Positions 26,196-34,112 of a stretch of DNA of 64,000 nt are shown here, piece by piece. Position 1 is the stretch's first letter, and the number at the start of each line of letters is the position of its first letter. The position numbers and the translations under genes are program-made. The notes below the pieces were generated by a model. That model did no database searches. It was not told the origin of the DNA and saw only the letters and a list, made by a program, of their open reading frames with translations. Source of the DNA: Ignavibacteriales bacterium. Its GTDB lineage: Bacteria > Bacteroidota > Ignavibacteria > UBA10030. The DNA lies in contig JAPLFR010000007.1 of the NCBI GenBank assembly GCA_026390575.1, positions 62,001-126,000 of the forward strand. Direction: 5' to 3'.

Positions 26196-28946
26196 ATGAG
26201 CACACAAGAACTTTCCAAAGCATATAATCCGAAAGAAGTTGAAGATAAATGGTATTCCTGGTGGGAATCAAATCACCTCTTCCACGCTGCTGTGAATAAA
26301 GATAAAGCGCCTTATACCATCGTTATTCCTCCGCCGAACATTACCGGTATTTTAACGATGGGGCATGTGCTGAACAATACTTTGCAAGATGTCTTCGTTC
26401 GATGGAAACGTATGCAGGGATTCGAAGCGTGCTGGATTCCCGGAACTGATCACGCAGGCATTGCAACACAGAACGCTGTTGAAAAATCTCTCGCCAAAGA
26501 AGGAAAGCATCGCCGCGATCTCGGCAGAGAAAAATTTATCGAACTCGTTTGGCAATGGCGTGAAAAATACGGCAGCACCATCATCCGGCAGCTGCGCAAA
26601 CTCGGCGTCTCCTGCGATTGGGAACGCGAGCGATTCACCATGGATGAAGGATTATCGAATGCGGTGAAAGAAGTCTTCATCCGGTTGTTTGACAAAGGAC
26701 TTATTTATCGCGGCAAGTACATCGTCAACTGGTGCCCGCAGCATCAAACCGCGCTCAGCGACGACGAAGTCGATCATGCGGAATCAAACGGCAATCTCTA
26801 TTATATCAAATATCCGATAGTCGGTTCAGACGAGCATGCACTCATCGCTACAACGCGGCCAGAAACAATGCTCGGCGATACGGCGCTTTGCGTACACCCC
26901 AAAGATGAACGCTACAAACATTTGATTGGCAAGACAGCAATACTGCCAATTGTTGGACGTAAACTACCAATTATTGCTGATGATTATATTGATCTGAGTT
27001 TTGGGACTGGTGTTATGAAAGTGACTCCTGCGCATGACACCAACGATTTCCTTCTTGGCCAGCGGCACGAACTTCCACAATTGAATATCTTTGACGAAAC
27101 TGCGCATCTCAATTCATCTGTTCCAAAACAGTACGAAGGATTGGATCGGTTTGAGTGCCGCGCACAGCTTGTGAAAGATCTGGAAGCTCAAAACTTGTTA
27201 GTGAAGACCGAACCTTATGTACACAACATTGGCAAATGCTATAGATGCCATACTATTATAGAGCCATGGCTGTCGGATCAATGGTTTGTGAAGATGAAAC
27301 CACTTGCGGCTCCGGCATTGCGTGTCGTGCACGAAGGTTTAGTGCAGTTTCATCCGGACCGCTGGACAAAAGTGTATGAGCATTGGATGACAAACATCCG
27401 CGACTGGTGTATCTCGCGCCAGATCTGGTGGGGACATCGCATTCCTGTGTATTATGCACCGGACGGTAACTATGTCCCGGCACGCAATGAAGAAGAAGCA
27501 CGCAAAAAACTGGGCGTTGCTGCCGACGTCCCGATTCGTCAAGATGAAGATGTACTAGACACTTGGTTCTCGTCCTGGCTCTGGCCATTCTCTACTCTTG
27601 GTTGGCCGGAAGATAATGCGGATCTGCATTATTTCAATCCGACCGACACACTTATCACCGCACCCGATATTATTTTCTTCTGGGTCGCACGGATGATTAT
27701 GGCGAATATGGAATTTATGAAAGGCACGCCGGGCCGCGACGGCAAACCGCGCAAAAAAGATGAGGACTTGATCCCGTTCCACGATGTGTATTTTACCAGC
27801 ATCATTCGTGACGAACAAGGCCGCAAAATGAGCAAGTCGCTCGGCAATTCACCTGATCCGCTCGACGTTATCGATCAGTACGGCGCCGACGCATTGCGCT
27901 TCACCATCGCGTACCTTTCTCCGCTCGGTCAGGATGTACTGTTCGCGTCGGAGAAATGCGATCTTGGCCGCAATTTCGCTAATAAAATTTGGAACGCCGG
28001 CCGTTTTCTTCTCATGAATAAGCAGGAAATCATCGGCGCAGAAAACATCTCCCTCGACACATTGTCGATGGAATATCTCGATCTTGCCGATCAGTGGATT
28101 CTCTCCCGGCTCAATCACGCTATTAAATCATTCAACACCTCGCTCAACCAATTCCATGTCAATGAAGCAACAAAGGTGATTTATGATTTTGTCTGGCATG
28201 ATTTCTGCGATTGGTATGTGGAGATGGTGAAAACGCGTTTTTACGGCGAGGAACCGCAGGATGTAAAAACTGTCGTCGTAACACGTGCGTTTTGGATTTT
28301 CGATCAAGCACTCCGTTTGCTGCACCCGGTGATGCCGTTCATTTCGGAAGAATTGTGGCAGAATCTGAGCGACCGCAAAGGACAATCGCTCGTACGCACT
28401 GCTTTCCCAATCGCGAATGAACATCACATCAATCAGATAGTTGAAGATGAATTGAACTTCGTCATCAAAGTTGTCGAGGCGGTGCGAAATATCCGCGGCG
28501 AGTTGAATGTTGCGCCGTCAAAACAAATTGAAGTGCATATGCATCTTCACGGTGAGTTTGGCGAGAAGTTAGCTCTCGATGCAAACTATATTCAAGGACT
28601 TCTCAACTATATCGACCGTCTCTGTCGAGCAAAGACAGTGCCAACATGGGCTCGCGAATCGGAAAAATTTGAACGCCCGAAAGCATCCGCCAGCGCAGTC
28701 GTTGATGGAACGGAAATCTATGTTCCGCTTGTTGGTATCATTGACCTTGATGCCGAACGGAAACGATTGGAAAAAGAGATCGCACGCCTGCAAGGATTGA
28801 TCGATAGTATTGGGAAGAAATTAACAAACGCCAGTTTCGTCGAGCGGGCGCCGAAAGATGTCGTAGAAAAAGAACGCGAGAAACAAAAGAACATGACAAT
28901 GAATATGGAGAAGTTAAAAGTAAGCTTGGAGCAATTGAGCCAATAA
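26196..28946 (+). CDS. valS: valyl-tRNA synthetase
   Basis: A 916-residue class I synthetase that charges tRNA-Val. The HIGH-equivalent is TMGH at 54-57, the KMSKS loop is at 544-548 (RKMSKSLGNS), and the editing domain has TTRPETMLGDTA. The end is a tRNA-binding coiled coil rich in Lys/Glu (AERKRLEKEIARLQGLID), as in ValRS and not IleRS. The start ATG at 26196 gives the normal length. A REP doublet follows its stop. Confidence 0.98.
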   Translation: MSTQELSKAYNPKEVEDKWYSWWESNHLFHAAVNKDKAPYTIVIPPPNITGILTMGHVLNNTLQDVFVRWKRMQGFEACWIPGTDHAGIATQNAVEKSLAKEGKHRRDLGREKFIELVWQWREKYGSTIIRQLRKLGVSCDWERERFTMDEGLSNAVKEVFIRLFDKGLIYRGKYIVNWCPQHQTALSDDEVDHAESNGNLYYIKYPIVGSDEHALIATTRPETMLGDTALCVHPKDERYKHLIGKTAILPIVGRKLPIIADDYIDLSFGTGVMKVTPAHDTNDFLLGQRHELPQLNIFDETAHLNSSVPKQYEGLDRFECRAQLVKDLEAQNLLVKTEPYVHNIGKCYRCHTIIEPWLSDQWFVKMKPLAAPALRVVHEGLVQFHPDRWTKVYEHWMTNIRDWCISRQIWWGHRIPVYYAPDGNYVPARNEEEARKKLGVAADVPIRQDEDVLDTWFSSWLWPFSTLGWPEDNADLHYFNPTDTLITAPDIIFFWVARMIMANMEFMKGTPGRDGKPRKKDEDLIPFHDVYFTSIIRDEQGRKMSKSLGNSPDPLDVIDQYGADALRFTIAYLSPLGQDVLFASEKCDLGRNFANKIWNAGRFLLMNKQEIIGAENISLDTLSMEYLDLADQWILSRLNHAIKSFNTSLNQFHVNEATKVIYDFVWHDFCDWYVEMVKTRFYGEEPQDVKTVVVTRAFWIFDQALRLLHPVMPFISEELWQNLSDRKGQSLVRTAFPIANEHHINQIVEDELNFVIKVVEAVRNIRGELNVAPSKQIEVHMHLHGEFGEKLALDANYIQGLLNYIDRLCRAKTVPTWARESEKFERPKASASAVVDGTEIYVPLVGIIDLDAERKRLEKEIARLQGLIDSIGKKLTNASFVERAPKDVVEKEREKQKNMTMNMEKLKVSLEQLSQ

Positions 28947-28965
28947 GCTTGTGAGTTAATCAGTA

Positions 28966-29034
28966 GTAGAGTCCAGTCACCGACTGGACATTTCCATTGC
29001 TTTTATATTGTCCGATCTGGTGATCGGACTCTAC
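28966..29034. repeat. REP doublet (two hairpins inside a 9-bp inverted repeat)
   Basis: GTAGAGTCC at 28966-28974 and GGACTCTAC at 29026-29034 are inverted copies. Inside lie two hairpins: GTCCAGTC-ACC-GACTGGAC (28971-28989) and GTCCGATC-TGGT-GATCGGAC (29010-29029). This BIME-like layout sits between valS and queD and may act as a terminator or messenger stabiliser. Its sequence differs from the three other palindrome families in the window, and no cognate transposase is visible. Confidence 0.7.
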
Positions 29035-29068
29035 TTTTAAATTTTCACTTTTTACTTTGGACTTTGTT

Positions 29069-29440
29069 ATGTACACAGCCACAATTGAAACAGAATTCTC
29101 CGCCGCACATATCATCCGCGGATATAACGGACCGTGTTCACATCCTCATGGACACAATTGGAAAGTCACGGTCGAAGCGAAAACAGAGGTTCTCGATCAT
29201 CTCGGAATGAGTGTTGACTTCTATGTCCTTGAGAAAAAGACAGAAGAGATTGTTGCACAATTCGATCACTGCGATTTGAACACGACACCGCCTTTCGACC
29301 AAGCTCTTAATCCAACATCTGAGAATATCGCACGGTATATTTTTGAAGAGCTGAAAAAATGTTTGCCAGCAAAGATAAGTCTGTCCTTTGTAGCGATTGG
29401 CGAAACTGGAAAATACACCGCAAAGTATTCAGAAGCATAA
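29069..29440 (+). CDS. queD: 6-carboxytetrahydropterin synthase
   Basis: 123 residues from the ATG at 29069 (a TTG at 29057 adds four residues and is less likely). It converts dihydroneopterin triphosphate to 6-carboxytetrahydropterin, an early step to queuosine. Zinc ligands are H14, H27 and H29 (SAAHIIRGYN, HPHGHNW) and the catalytic cysteine is C23 in NGPCSHP. It is the first gene of a queD-queE-queF-queC run. No folE is visible. Confidence 0.95.
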   Translation: MYTATIETEFSAAHIIRGYNGPCSHPHGHNWKVTVEAKTEVLDHLGMSVDFYVLEKKTEEIVAQFDHCDLNTTPPFDQALNPTSENIARYIFEELKKCLPAKISLSFVAIGETGKYTAKYSEA

Positions 29441-29446
29441 CACGCA

Positions 29447-30109
29447 TTGAAGAACAATTCTTCTCAAGATACTCTCGTCGTCAACGAGATCTTTTTCAGT
29501 ATCCAAGGTGAATCCTCCCAAATCGGCAAACCCTGCGTCTTTGTACGGCTCACTGCCTGCGACCTGCGATGCAGTTGGTGCGATACTACATATGCCTTTG
29601 AAGAAGGCAGGACGATGCACATGGATGAAATACTGGAACAGGTAAAATCGTACAAATGCAGCCTGGTGGAGATCACCGGCGGCGAACCTTTATTCCAGGA
29701 TAATGTTCACGGCCTCTTGAAGCGCCTGTGTGATGACGGCTATGTTGTCATGATTGAAACCGGTGGTCATCGCGATATCAGTACAATTGATCCGCGGGTG
29801 AAACGAATTATGGACGTCAAATGCCCCGGCAGTTTGATGGAAAAGCGCAATCGTTGGGAGAACTTAGAAGCACTGACAGCACGGGATGAAATAAAGTTTG
29901 TCATCGCACATGAAACCGATTACGAGTGGGCAAAGAACGTCATACAAAAGTACAACTTAATAGACCGATGCACAGTTCTCATGTCACCTGTGTTTGGTAC
30001 ATTAGAAAATCGTACATTAGCAGAGTGGATTCTTCGCGATCACATACAAGTGCAGTTCCAAATCCAAATACATAAATATATTTGGGATCCGAAGGCAAGA
30101 GGAGTATAA
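29447..30109 (+). CDS. queE: 7-carboxy-7-deazaguanine synthase (radical SAM)
   Basis: A 220-residue protein starting at TTG 29447, seven bases after queD; no ATG lies nearby. Motifs: VNEIFFSIQGESSQIGKP, then the cluster cysteines C38-x3-C42-x2-C45 (TACDLRCSWCDTTYAF) and VEITGGEPLFQ for SAM binding. It turns 6-carboxytetrahydropterin into CDG. The C-x3-C-x2-C spacing is the canonical one. The C-terminus (WDPKARGV) is typical. Confidence 0.95.
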   Translation: MKNNSSQDTLVVNEIFFSIQGESSQIGKPCVFVRLTACDLRCSWCDTTYAFEEGRTMHMDEILEQVKSYKCSLVEITGGEPLFQDNVHGLLKRLCDDGYVVMIETGGHRDISTIDPRVKRIMDVKCPGSLMEKRNRWENLEALTARDEIKFVIAHETDYEWAKNVIQKYNLIDRCTVLMSPVFGTLENRTLAEWILRDHIQVQFQIQIHKYIWDPKARGV

Positions 30110-30226
30110 TGATTACCCAGATTACGCTGATGTACCACTGATAAGAGATTTCGCAGATGGAAAGAATTTGTATTCGTCAAGAAGAATGTGACGAAAGTGA
30201 TACAAGAAAGAAACAAGGAACCTTCC

Positions 30227-30595
30227 ATGAACCCTATTGACAAGCTTGAAACGTTTGATAATAAATATCCCACACGCGATTATACTATCACGATAGTGAA
30301 TCCGGAATTCACTTCCGTCTGTCCAAAGACCGGCCTGCCTGATTTCGGTACAATCACGATCAACTATATTCCAGGAAAAAAATGCGTCGAACTGAAATCG
30401 CTGAAGTACTATTTTCTTGAATACCGTTCGATGGGTATTTTTTATGAGACGGTTGTGAATAAAATTCTTGACGATCTCGTGTCGATGCTGCACCCAAAGT
30501 GGATCGAAGTGACCGGAAGCTTTACGGCGCGCGGCGGCATTGAGACAACCGTCAAGACCGTACATTCAGAAAAAGGGAAACATAAAATTTCATGA
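30227..30595 (+). CDS. queF: NADPH-dependent 7-cyano-7-deazaguanine reductase
   Basis: 122 residues from the ATG at 30227, with AAGGAA seven bases before it. A GTG at 30188 would add 13 residues. It reduces preQ0 to preQ1, the last step before tRNA insertion. The nucleophile is C32 in [14 protein letters not shown], with D39 as acid, and the substrate-binding ELKSLK element begins with E55. This is the short, unimodular QueF type. Its stop overlaps queC by 4 bp. Confidence 0.95.
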   Translation: MNPIDKLETFDNKYPTRDYTITIVNPEFTSVCPKTGLPDFGTITINYIPGKKCVELKSLKYYFLEYRSMGIFYETVVNKILDDLVSMLHPKWIEVTGSFTARGGIETTVKTVHSEKGKHKIS

Positions 30596-31299
30596 GCAAG
30601 TCACGCGCGGTTGTGCTGGTGAGTGGAGGAATGGATAGCTGCGTCACTGCTGCTATCGCCAATCTTCAGTACGAATTAGCATTTTTGCATGTGAACTACG
30701 GTCAGCGGACAGAACAGCGTGAATTGAAGGCCTTTCATGCACTTGCCAAACATTACGGCGTTCAGCAGCGGCTCATTGCAGATTTGACGCATCTTAAATC
30801 CATCGGCGGCTCCAGTCTTACCGACAGGCACATGGCAGTGACAGAAGCCGATCCGGAAACACTTTTTCATTCTAAGAAAAACGATATTCCGACTTCGTAT
30901 GTTCCATTTCGAAACGCCAACATTTTATCTGTTGCAGTAAGCTGGGCGGAAGTTGTCGGAGCAGAATATGTATTCATCGGCGCAGTGGAAGAAGATAGTT
31001 CCGGGTACCCCGATTGCCGAAAAGAATTTTACGATGCCTTCAATACAGTCATTGATTTAGGAACAAAACCAGAAACGAAGATTTCAATCAGTACTCCTGT
31101 CATCAATCTAAAAAAATCTGAAATCGTAAAGCGCGGGATAGAATTGCATGCGCCTTTTGAGTTGACATGGTCGTGCTATACAAACGAAGATCGCGCTTGC
31201 GGAGTTTGTGACAGTTGTGCACTACGTCTGCGGGCATTTCAAATTGCCGGAATTGAGGATCCAATTCAGTACGCACAACGACCTCGATATATTTCATAA
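30592..31299 (+). CDS. queC: 7-cyano-7-deazaguanine synthase
   Basis: A 235-residue PP-loop ATPase that converts CDG and ammonia to preQ0. The PP-loop SGGMDS is at residues 11-16. The zinc site has four cysteines, C195, C203, C206 and C209 ([17 protein letters not shown]). Length is normal. The ATG overlaps the queF stop (ATGA type), so translation is coupled. All of preQ1 assembly from the QueD substrate is encoded in this 2.2-kb run; a tgt gene is not in the window. Confidence 0.96.
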   Translation: MSKSRAVVLVSGGMDSCVTAAIANLQYELAFLHVNYGQRTEQRELKAFHALAKHYGVQQRLIADLTHLKSIGGSSLTDRHMAVTEADPETLFHSKKNDIPTSYVPFRNANILSVAVSWAEVVGAEYVFIGAVEEDSSGYPDCRKEFYDAFNTVIDLGTKPETKISISTPVINLKKSEIVKRGIELHAPFELTWSCYTNEDRACGVCDSCALRLRAFQIAGIEDPIQYAQRPRYIS

Positions 31300-31312
31300 C
31301 AGGTATACCAGA

Positions 31313-31723
31313 ATGGTTCACCAGAATATAACATATATCGGCGAGTTACGGTGCGAAGCCATCCATGGTCCGAGCAGCGTTCATCTTATCACCGATGCGC
31401 CGATAGACAACCATGGAAAAGGTGAAAGTTTCTCGCCTACAGATTTAGTCGTTACGGCGCTTGCCACTTGTGTTATCACAACGGCTGGGATGATTGCTGA
31501 ACGTGAGAATGTGAAATTGGAAGGCACAAAGATTTATACCGAGAAGCACATGTCCACGGACTCACCCCGCAGGATCGTGAAGATAGTATTAGAGTTTGAC
31601 ATGCCGAAAAGTATTCCACTCAACTTTCGTCCAAAGTTGAAAGCAACTGCTGCTTCGTGCCCGGTAAAGCAGAGCATACACCCGGATGTGGCAGTGGATA
31701 TTCATTTCCGGTTCCCTGATTAA
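31313..31723 (+). CDS. OsmC-family peroxiredoxin-like protein
   Basis: 136 residues from the ATG at 31313; an earlier in-frame start overlaps queC and adds unrelated sequence. OsmC/Ohr proteins reduce organic hydroperoxides through two cysteines. Here they are in LVVTALATCVITTAGM and in ATAASCPVKQSIHPDV. The SFSPTDLVVTALATC stretch is the family signature. The gene follows queC by 13 bp and could be read through from the queuosine operon. Confidence 0.88.
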   Translation: MVHQNITYIGELRCEAIHGPSSVHLITDAPIDNHGKGESFSPTDLVVTALATCVITTAGMIAERENVKLEGTKIYTEKHMSTDSPRRIVKIVLEFDMPKSIPLNFRPKLKATAASCPVKQSIHPDVAVDIHFRFPD

Positions 31724-31831
31724 GGAACAACCATGTTCCCATCAGAAATCCTTCGCAATATTCTCAAACTATTTCAACTCCTTTCACGGGGGTTCAAATC
31801 AAGTTTCTCTCTCAATCCATCGGAGAAAAGT

Positions 31832-32461
31832 ATGAATCAACCCGGTACAAATCGACCCATTCCAGTCGCCCATCGCAATATATGTCCGCACTGTAGACTG
31901 GATATCCCTGATGGTGCACGCGTATGCCATCACTGCCATCAATTCGTCAGTGTGAGATTCAATCTTGCGAATATTATTACTATTCTTGTTTCTGTCGCAG
32001 CAGTAGCAATGTCTGTTTATTCACTCTATATGACTGCGACGCAGGCGCAGGTAGCAAAGAATATTGAGAGTCGCCGCTTCCTCATCGAGACACTTCATAA
32101 TATGCAGCAGGTACAGGATGAATTGCAGGCATCGCGTGAAAAATCCGGCGGTGAAGAAAAATTGAACGAGAAAGAATTATTACTGCTGAATTACTATCAA
32201 GTACTTTCTCGTACATTAGCACAGTATATCAAACAAGAACCGTCCCTGTTCGTGAAAATGCGCTGCACATACGAACCTTCCATCCGGATGAGGCAAAGTC
32301 CCTCGACAAAATCTCAGCAACTTGGGACATTATATAAAGACGAAGAAGTTTTTAGACTCGGAAATTTTCGGGACAGCAAGGGTGATATGTGGTACTATGT
32401 TGCTAGTGCCGACCAACAAAAGATCGGGTGGATTTATAAGTATCTGGAAATAGTGCAGTAA
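31832..32461 (+). CDS. zinc-ribbon, single-TM, SH3b-domain protein
   Basis: 209 residues from the ATG at 31832, which has CGGAG six bases before it. An N-terminal zinc ribbon (CPHC and CHHC, about residues 18-38) is followed by one membrane helix (ANIITILVSVAAVAMSVYSL), a coiled segment with many Gln/Glu residues, and a C-terminal bacterial SH3-like domain (EPSIRMRQSPSTKSQQLGTL, then WYYVASADQQKIGWIYKYL). SH3b domains often bind cell-wall peptides. No known family with this exact layout comes to mind. Confidence 0.72.
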   Translation: MNQPGTNRPIPVAHRNICPHCRLDIPDGARVCHHCHQFVSVRFNLANIITILVSVAAVAMSVYSLYMTATQAQVAKNIESRRFLIETLHNMQQVQDELQASREKSGGEEKLNEKELLLLNYYQVLSRTLAQYIKQEPSLFVKMRCTYEPSIRMRQSPSTKSQQLGTLYKDEEVFRLGNFRDSKGDMWYYVASADQQKIGWIYKYLEIVQ

Positions 32462-32470
32462 CAAGTCACC

Positions 32471-32497
32471 AATCCGACCGATTTCAGCGATCGGATT
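32471..32497. repeat. REP palindrome, family 1
   Basis: AATCCGACCG at 32471-32480 pairs with CGATCGGATT at 32488-32497, with one mismatch. It lies just after the SH3b gene stop and can serve as its terminator. It shares the core TCCGACC/GATCGGA with five or more copies around the transposase gene at 32618. Confidence 0.75.
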
Positions 32498-32508
32498 GAT
32501 TCAGCCTT

Positions 32509-32541
32509 ACCTCTCCGACCCCTTTCAGGGATCGGAGAGGT
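32509..32541. repeat. REP palindrome, family 1
   Basis: ACCTCTCCGACCCCT at 32509-32523 and AGGGATCGGAGAGGT at 32527-32541 form a stem of about 15 bp with one mismatch. It is 77 bp before the RAYT start codon. Confidence 0.85.
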
Positions 32542-32567
32542 TCAGTTTTCTACCTTTACTTCATTAT

Positions 32568-32596
32568 CTCTCCAATCGCTACCAGCAATTGGAGAG
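32568..32596. repeat. REP palindrome, family 1 variant
   Basis: CTCTCCAATCGCT at 32568-32580 pairs with AGCAATTGGAGAG ending at 32596. The inner bases differ from other copies, but the CTCTCC/GGAGAG ends are kept. It ends 12 bases before the ribosome binding site of the transposase gene. Confidence 0.7.
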
Positions 32597-32617
32597 GTTT
32601 TTGTTCTGGAGGCAAAT

Positions 32618-33226
32618 TTGAAATATCTTGATGAACATTTTTACCATGTATTCAATCGTGGATCACGTTCTGAAGAGATATTCTTTTCTGATGCAAACTA
32701 TGAATACTTCCTGCGTTTGATTGCTATGAATGCCTCTACACACTTGGTTTACATTGGTGCATATTGTCTTATGCCGAATCATTATCATTTGGTATTACAA
32801 CAGAAAGAAAACGGTTCCATTTCAAAATTTATTCAATCAGCTATGACCTCCTATGTTCAGGCAATAAATAAAAAATACGACACCAGCGGCAGCTTATTCC
32901 AAGGAAAAGCAAAATCAAAACTTATTGATTCAGATGAAAATGTTTTACAAGTGATTCGCTACGTTCATCTAAACCCGGTAAGTGCCAAACTTGTGCAAGC
33001 GCCGGAAGATTGGCGTTTTTCTGATTACCGCGAGTGGATAGACGATACCTTTCCGACCCCTTCAAGGGATCGGAAAGGTACAACTTTAACCTCTACCAGC
33101 TATCGGATTGGTAATTTGCGCAATGCATATTTTGCAAATGCAGAAGAATATCGGCAATTTGTCGAAGAATACCGGATTGAAAAACAAAACTGTAAACTTG
33201 AAAAATTTCTTTTTGAAGAAGAATGA
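32618..33226 (+). CDS. REP-associated tyrosine transposase (RAYT), family 1
   Basis: A 202-residue Y1-type (IS200/TnpA-like) single-strand transposase. TTG start with CTGGAGG ten bases before it. Motifs: HVFNRGSRSEEIFF, the metal-binding HxH in YCLMPNHYHLVLQQ, and the region of the catalytic tyrosine near VIRYVHLNPVSAKL. RAYTs are single-copy domesticated transposases that spread REP palindromes. Six matching palindromes lie around it, and one lies inside its own 3' part (33047-33079), where it adds about 14 residues (TFPTPSRDRKG and neighbours) compared with the RAYT at 39932. Confidence 0.92.
   Translation: MKYLDEHFYHVFNRGSRSEEIFFSDANYEYFLRLIAMNASTHLVYIGAYCLMPNHYHLVLQQKENGSISKFIQSAMTSYVQAINKKYDTSGSLFQGKAKSKLIDSDENVLQVIRYVHLNPVSAKLVQAPEDWRFSDYREWIDDTFPTPSRDRKGTTLTSTSYRIGNLRNAYFANAEEYRQFVEEYRIEKQNCKLEKFLFEEE
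33047..33079. repeat. REP palindrome, family 1, inside the RAYT coding region
   Basis: ACCTTTCCGACCCCT at 33047-33061 and AGGGATCGGAAAGGT at 33065-33079. The copy is 33 bp, a multiple of three, so the reading frame stays open. A second right half (TCGGATTGGT) lies at 33103-33112, suggesting a doublet was inserted or formed here. Confidence 0.85.
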
Positions 33227-33235
33227 GATTCTACG

Positions 33236-33262
33236 AATCCGACCCCTTATAGGGATCGGATT
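33236..33262. repeat. REP palindrome, family 1
   Basis: AATCCGACCCCT at 33236-33247 pairs with AGGGATCGGATT at 33251-33262, just after the RAYT stop. Confidence 0.85.
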
Positions 33263-33274
33263 GGTTCAACGTCA

Positions 33275-33307
33275 ACCTCTCCGACCGCTTCAAGCGATCG
33301 GAGAGGT
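33275..33307. repeat. REP palindrome, family 1
   Basis: ACCTCTCCGACCGCT at 33275-33289 pairs with AGCGATCGGAGAGGT at 33293-33307, one mismatch. It lies between the convergent RAYT and redoxin genes and may end both transcripts. Confidence 0.85.
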
Positions 33308-33314
33308 GCAATCT

Positions 33315-33866
33315 CTATGCCATCCATTTAATCGAGCAACCCATTGACGGATATTGTTCTCCCCTAAGCGGTTTTCCAGCAACAAGATTCTCAATCGCTT
33401 CCTTCAATTCTTCCTTCGTCACTTTCGATTCATCCTGCCAGTTGTCATCCAAGCGGCCGTGATAGACAAGCTTCTGTGCGGCATCAAACAAATAAATATC
33501 CGGCGTGCACTGCGCCTTGAATTCGCGCGCCGTCTTTTGTGTGTTGTCGATCAGATACGGGAAAGGAATTCCCCATTCCTTTATTTTATTCCGCATCTCG
33601 TCCGGTGAGTCATCAGGATAGTCCGGATTGATATTGGGATTAATTGCCAGGACGTTCACGCCGTTTTTCTGCGCATACGTACCAAGTCGAATAGTTCGCG
33701 GCCACACTGCCTTCGCATAGGGACAGTGATTACAGGTGAACACAATGAGCAGTCCTTTCTTCCCGAACGCATAATCGCTTACCTGAATAACACCATTTGG
33801 ATCTCTTAAAATAAATTTTGGCATCTTTGTGCCCAACGGTATATCAAGTGATTCTAACCGTGCCAT
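33315..33866 (-). CDS. thioredoxin-fold peroxiredoxin-like (redoxin) protein
   Basis: 183 residues from the ATG at 33866 (AAAGGAG eight bases before it); an ATG at 33884 would add six residues. The active site is C45-N-H-C48 in IVFTCNHCPYAKAVW, followed by AINPNINPDYPDDSPDEM and the cis-proline region QCTPDIYLFDAAQKLVYHGR. This is the AhpC/TSA-like cytoplasmic redoxin group, annotated as thioredoxin family protein in many genomes. No signal peptide. It lies alone on the minus strand between plus-strand genes. Confidence 0.9.
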   Translation of the reverse strand: MARLESLDIPLGTKMPKFILRDPNGVIQVSDYAFGKKGLLIVFTCNHCPYAKAVWPRTIRLGTYAQKNGVNVLAINPNINPDYPDDSPDEMRNKIKEWGIPFPYLIDNTQKTAREFKAQCTPDIYLFDAAQKLVYHGRLDDNWQDESKVTKEELKEAIENLVAGKPLRGEQYPSMGCSIKWMA

Positions 33867-34013
33867 TACAATTTCTCCTTTCAATCGCTGTGTTAAATCA
33901 ATCTCTAAAACCAGAAGAATCTAATAAAAGTTTCCATTATTTTCAGGTGCTTGCAATTCAAACGAAATTGATGGACATTTGAGCGTTTATTTCTAATTGT
34001 TCATACTGGCATT

Positions 34014-34046
34014 ACTTCTCCGACCCCTCTAAGGGATCAGAGAGGT
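34014..34046. repeat. REP palindrome, family 1 (degenerate)
   Basis: ACTTCTCCGACCCCT at 34014-34028 against AGGGATCAGAGAGGT at 34032-34046, with mismatches. It lies in the otherwise empty 246-bp gap before the acyl-CoA ligase gene. Confidence 0.75.
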
Positions 34047-34112
34047 ACCAAATTTTATAAAACTGTGGGAAGCCACACAAAGAAACAACCGAATCATACT
34101 ATTGAGGTTTCA

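Noticed and set aside
27256-27588. Long antisense frames within valS
   Set aside because: They are shadows of the strongly biased codon use of valS, with no start signals or recognisable domains.
28947-29068. preQ1 riboswitch before queD
   Set aside because: No class I aptamer pattern (short stem-loop with A-rich tail) could be found; the gap is filled by the REP doublet.
32471-34046. Repeated 33-bp units as a CRISPR array
   Set aside because: The repeats are palindromic, vary in sequence, and have irregular spacing with genes between them; there is no leader or cas gene.
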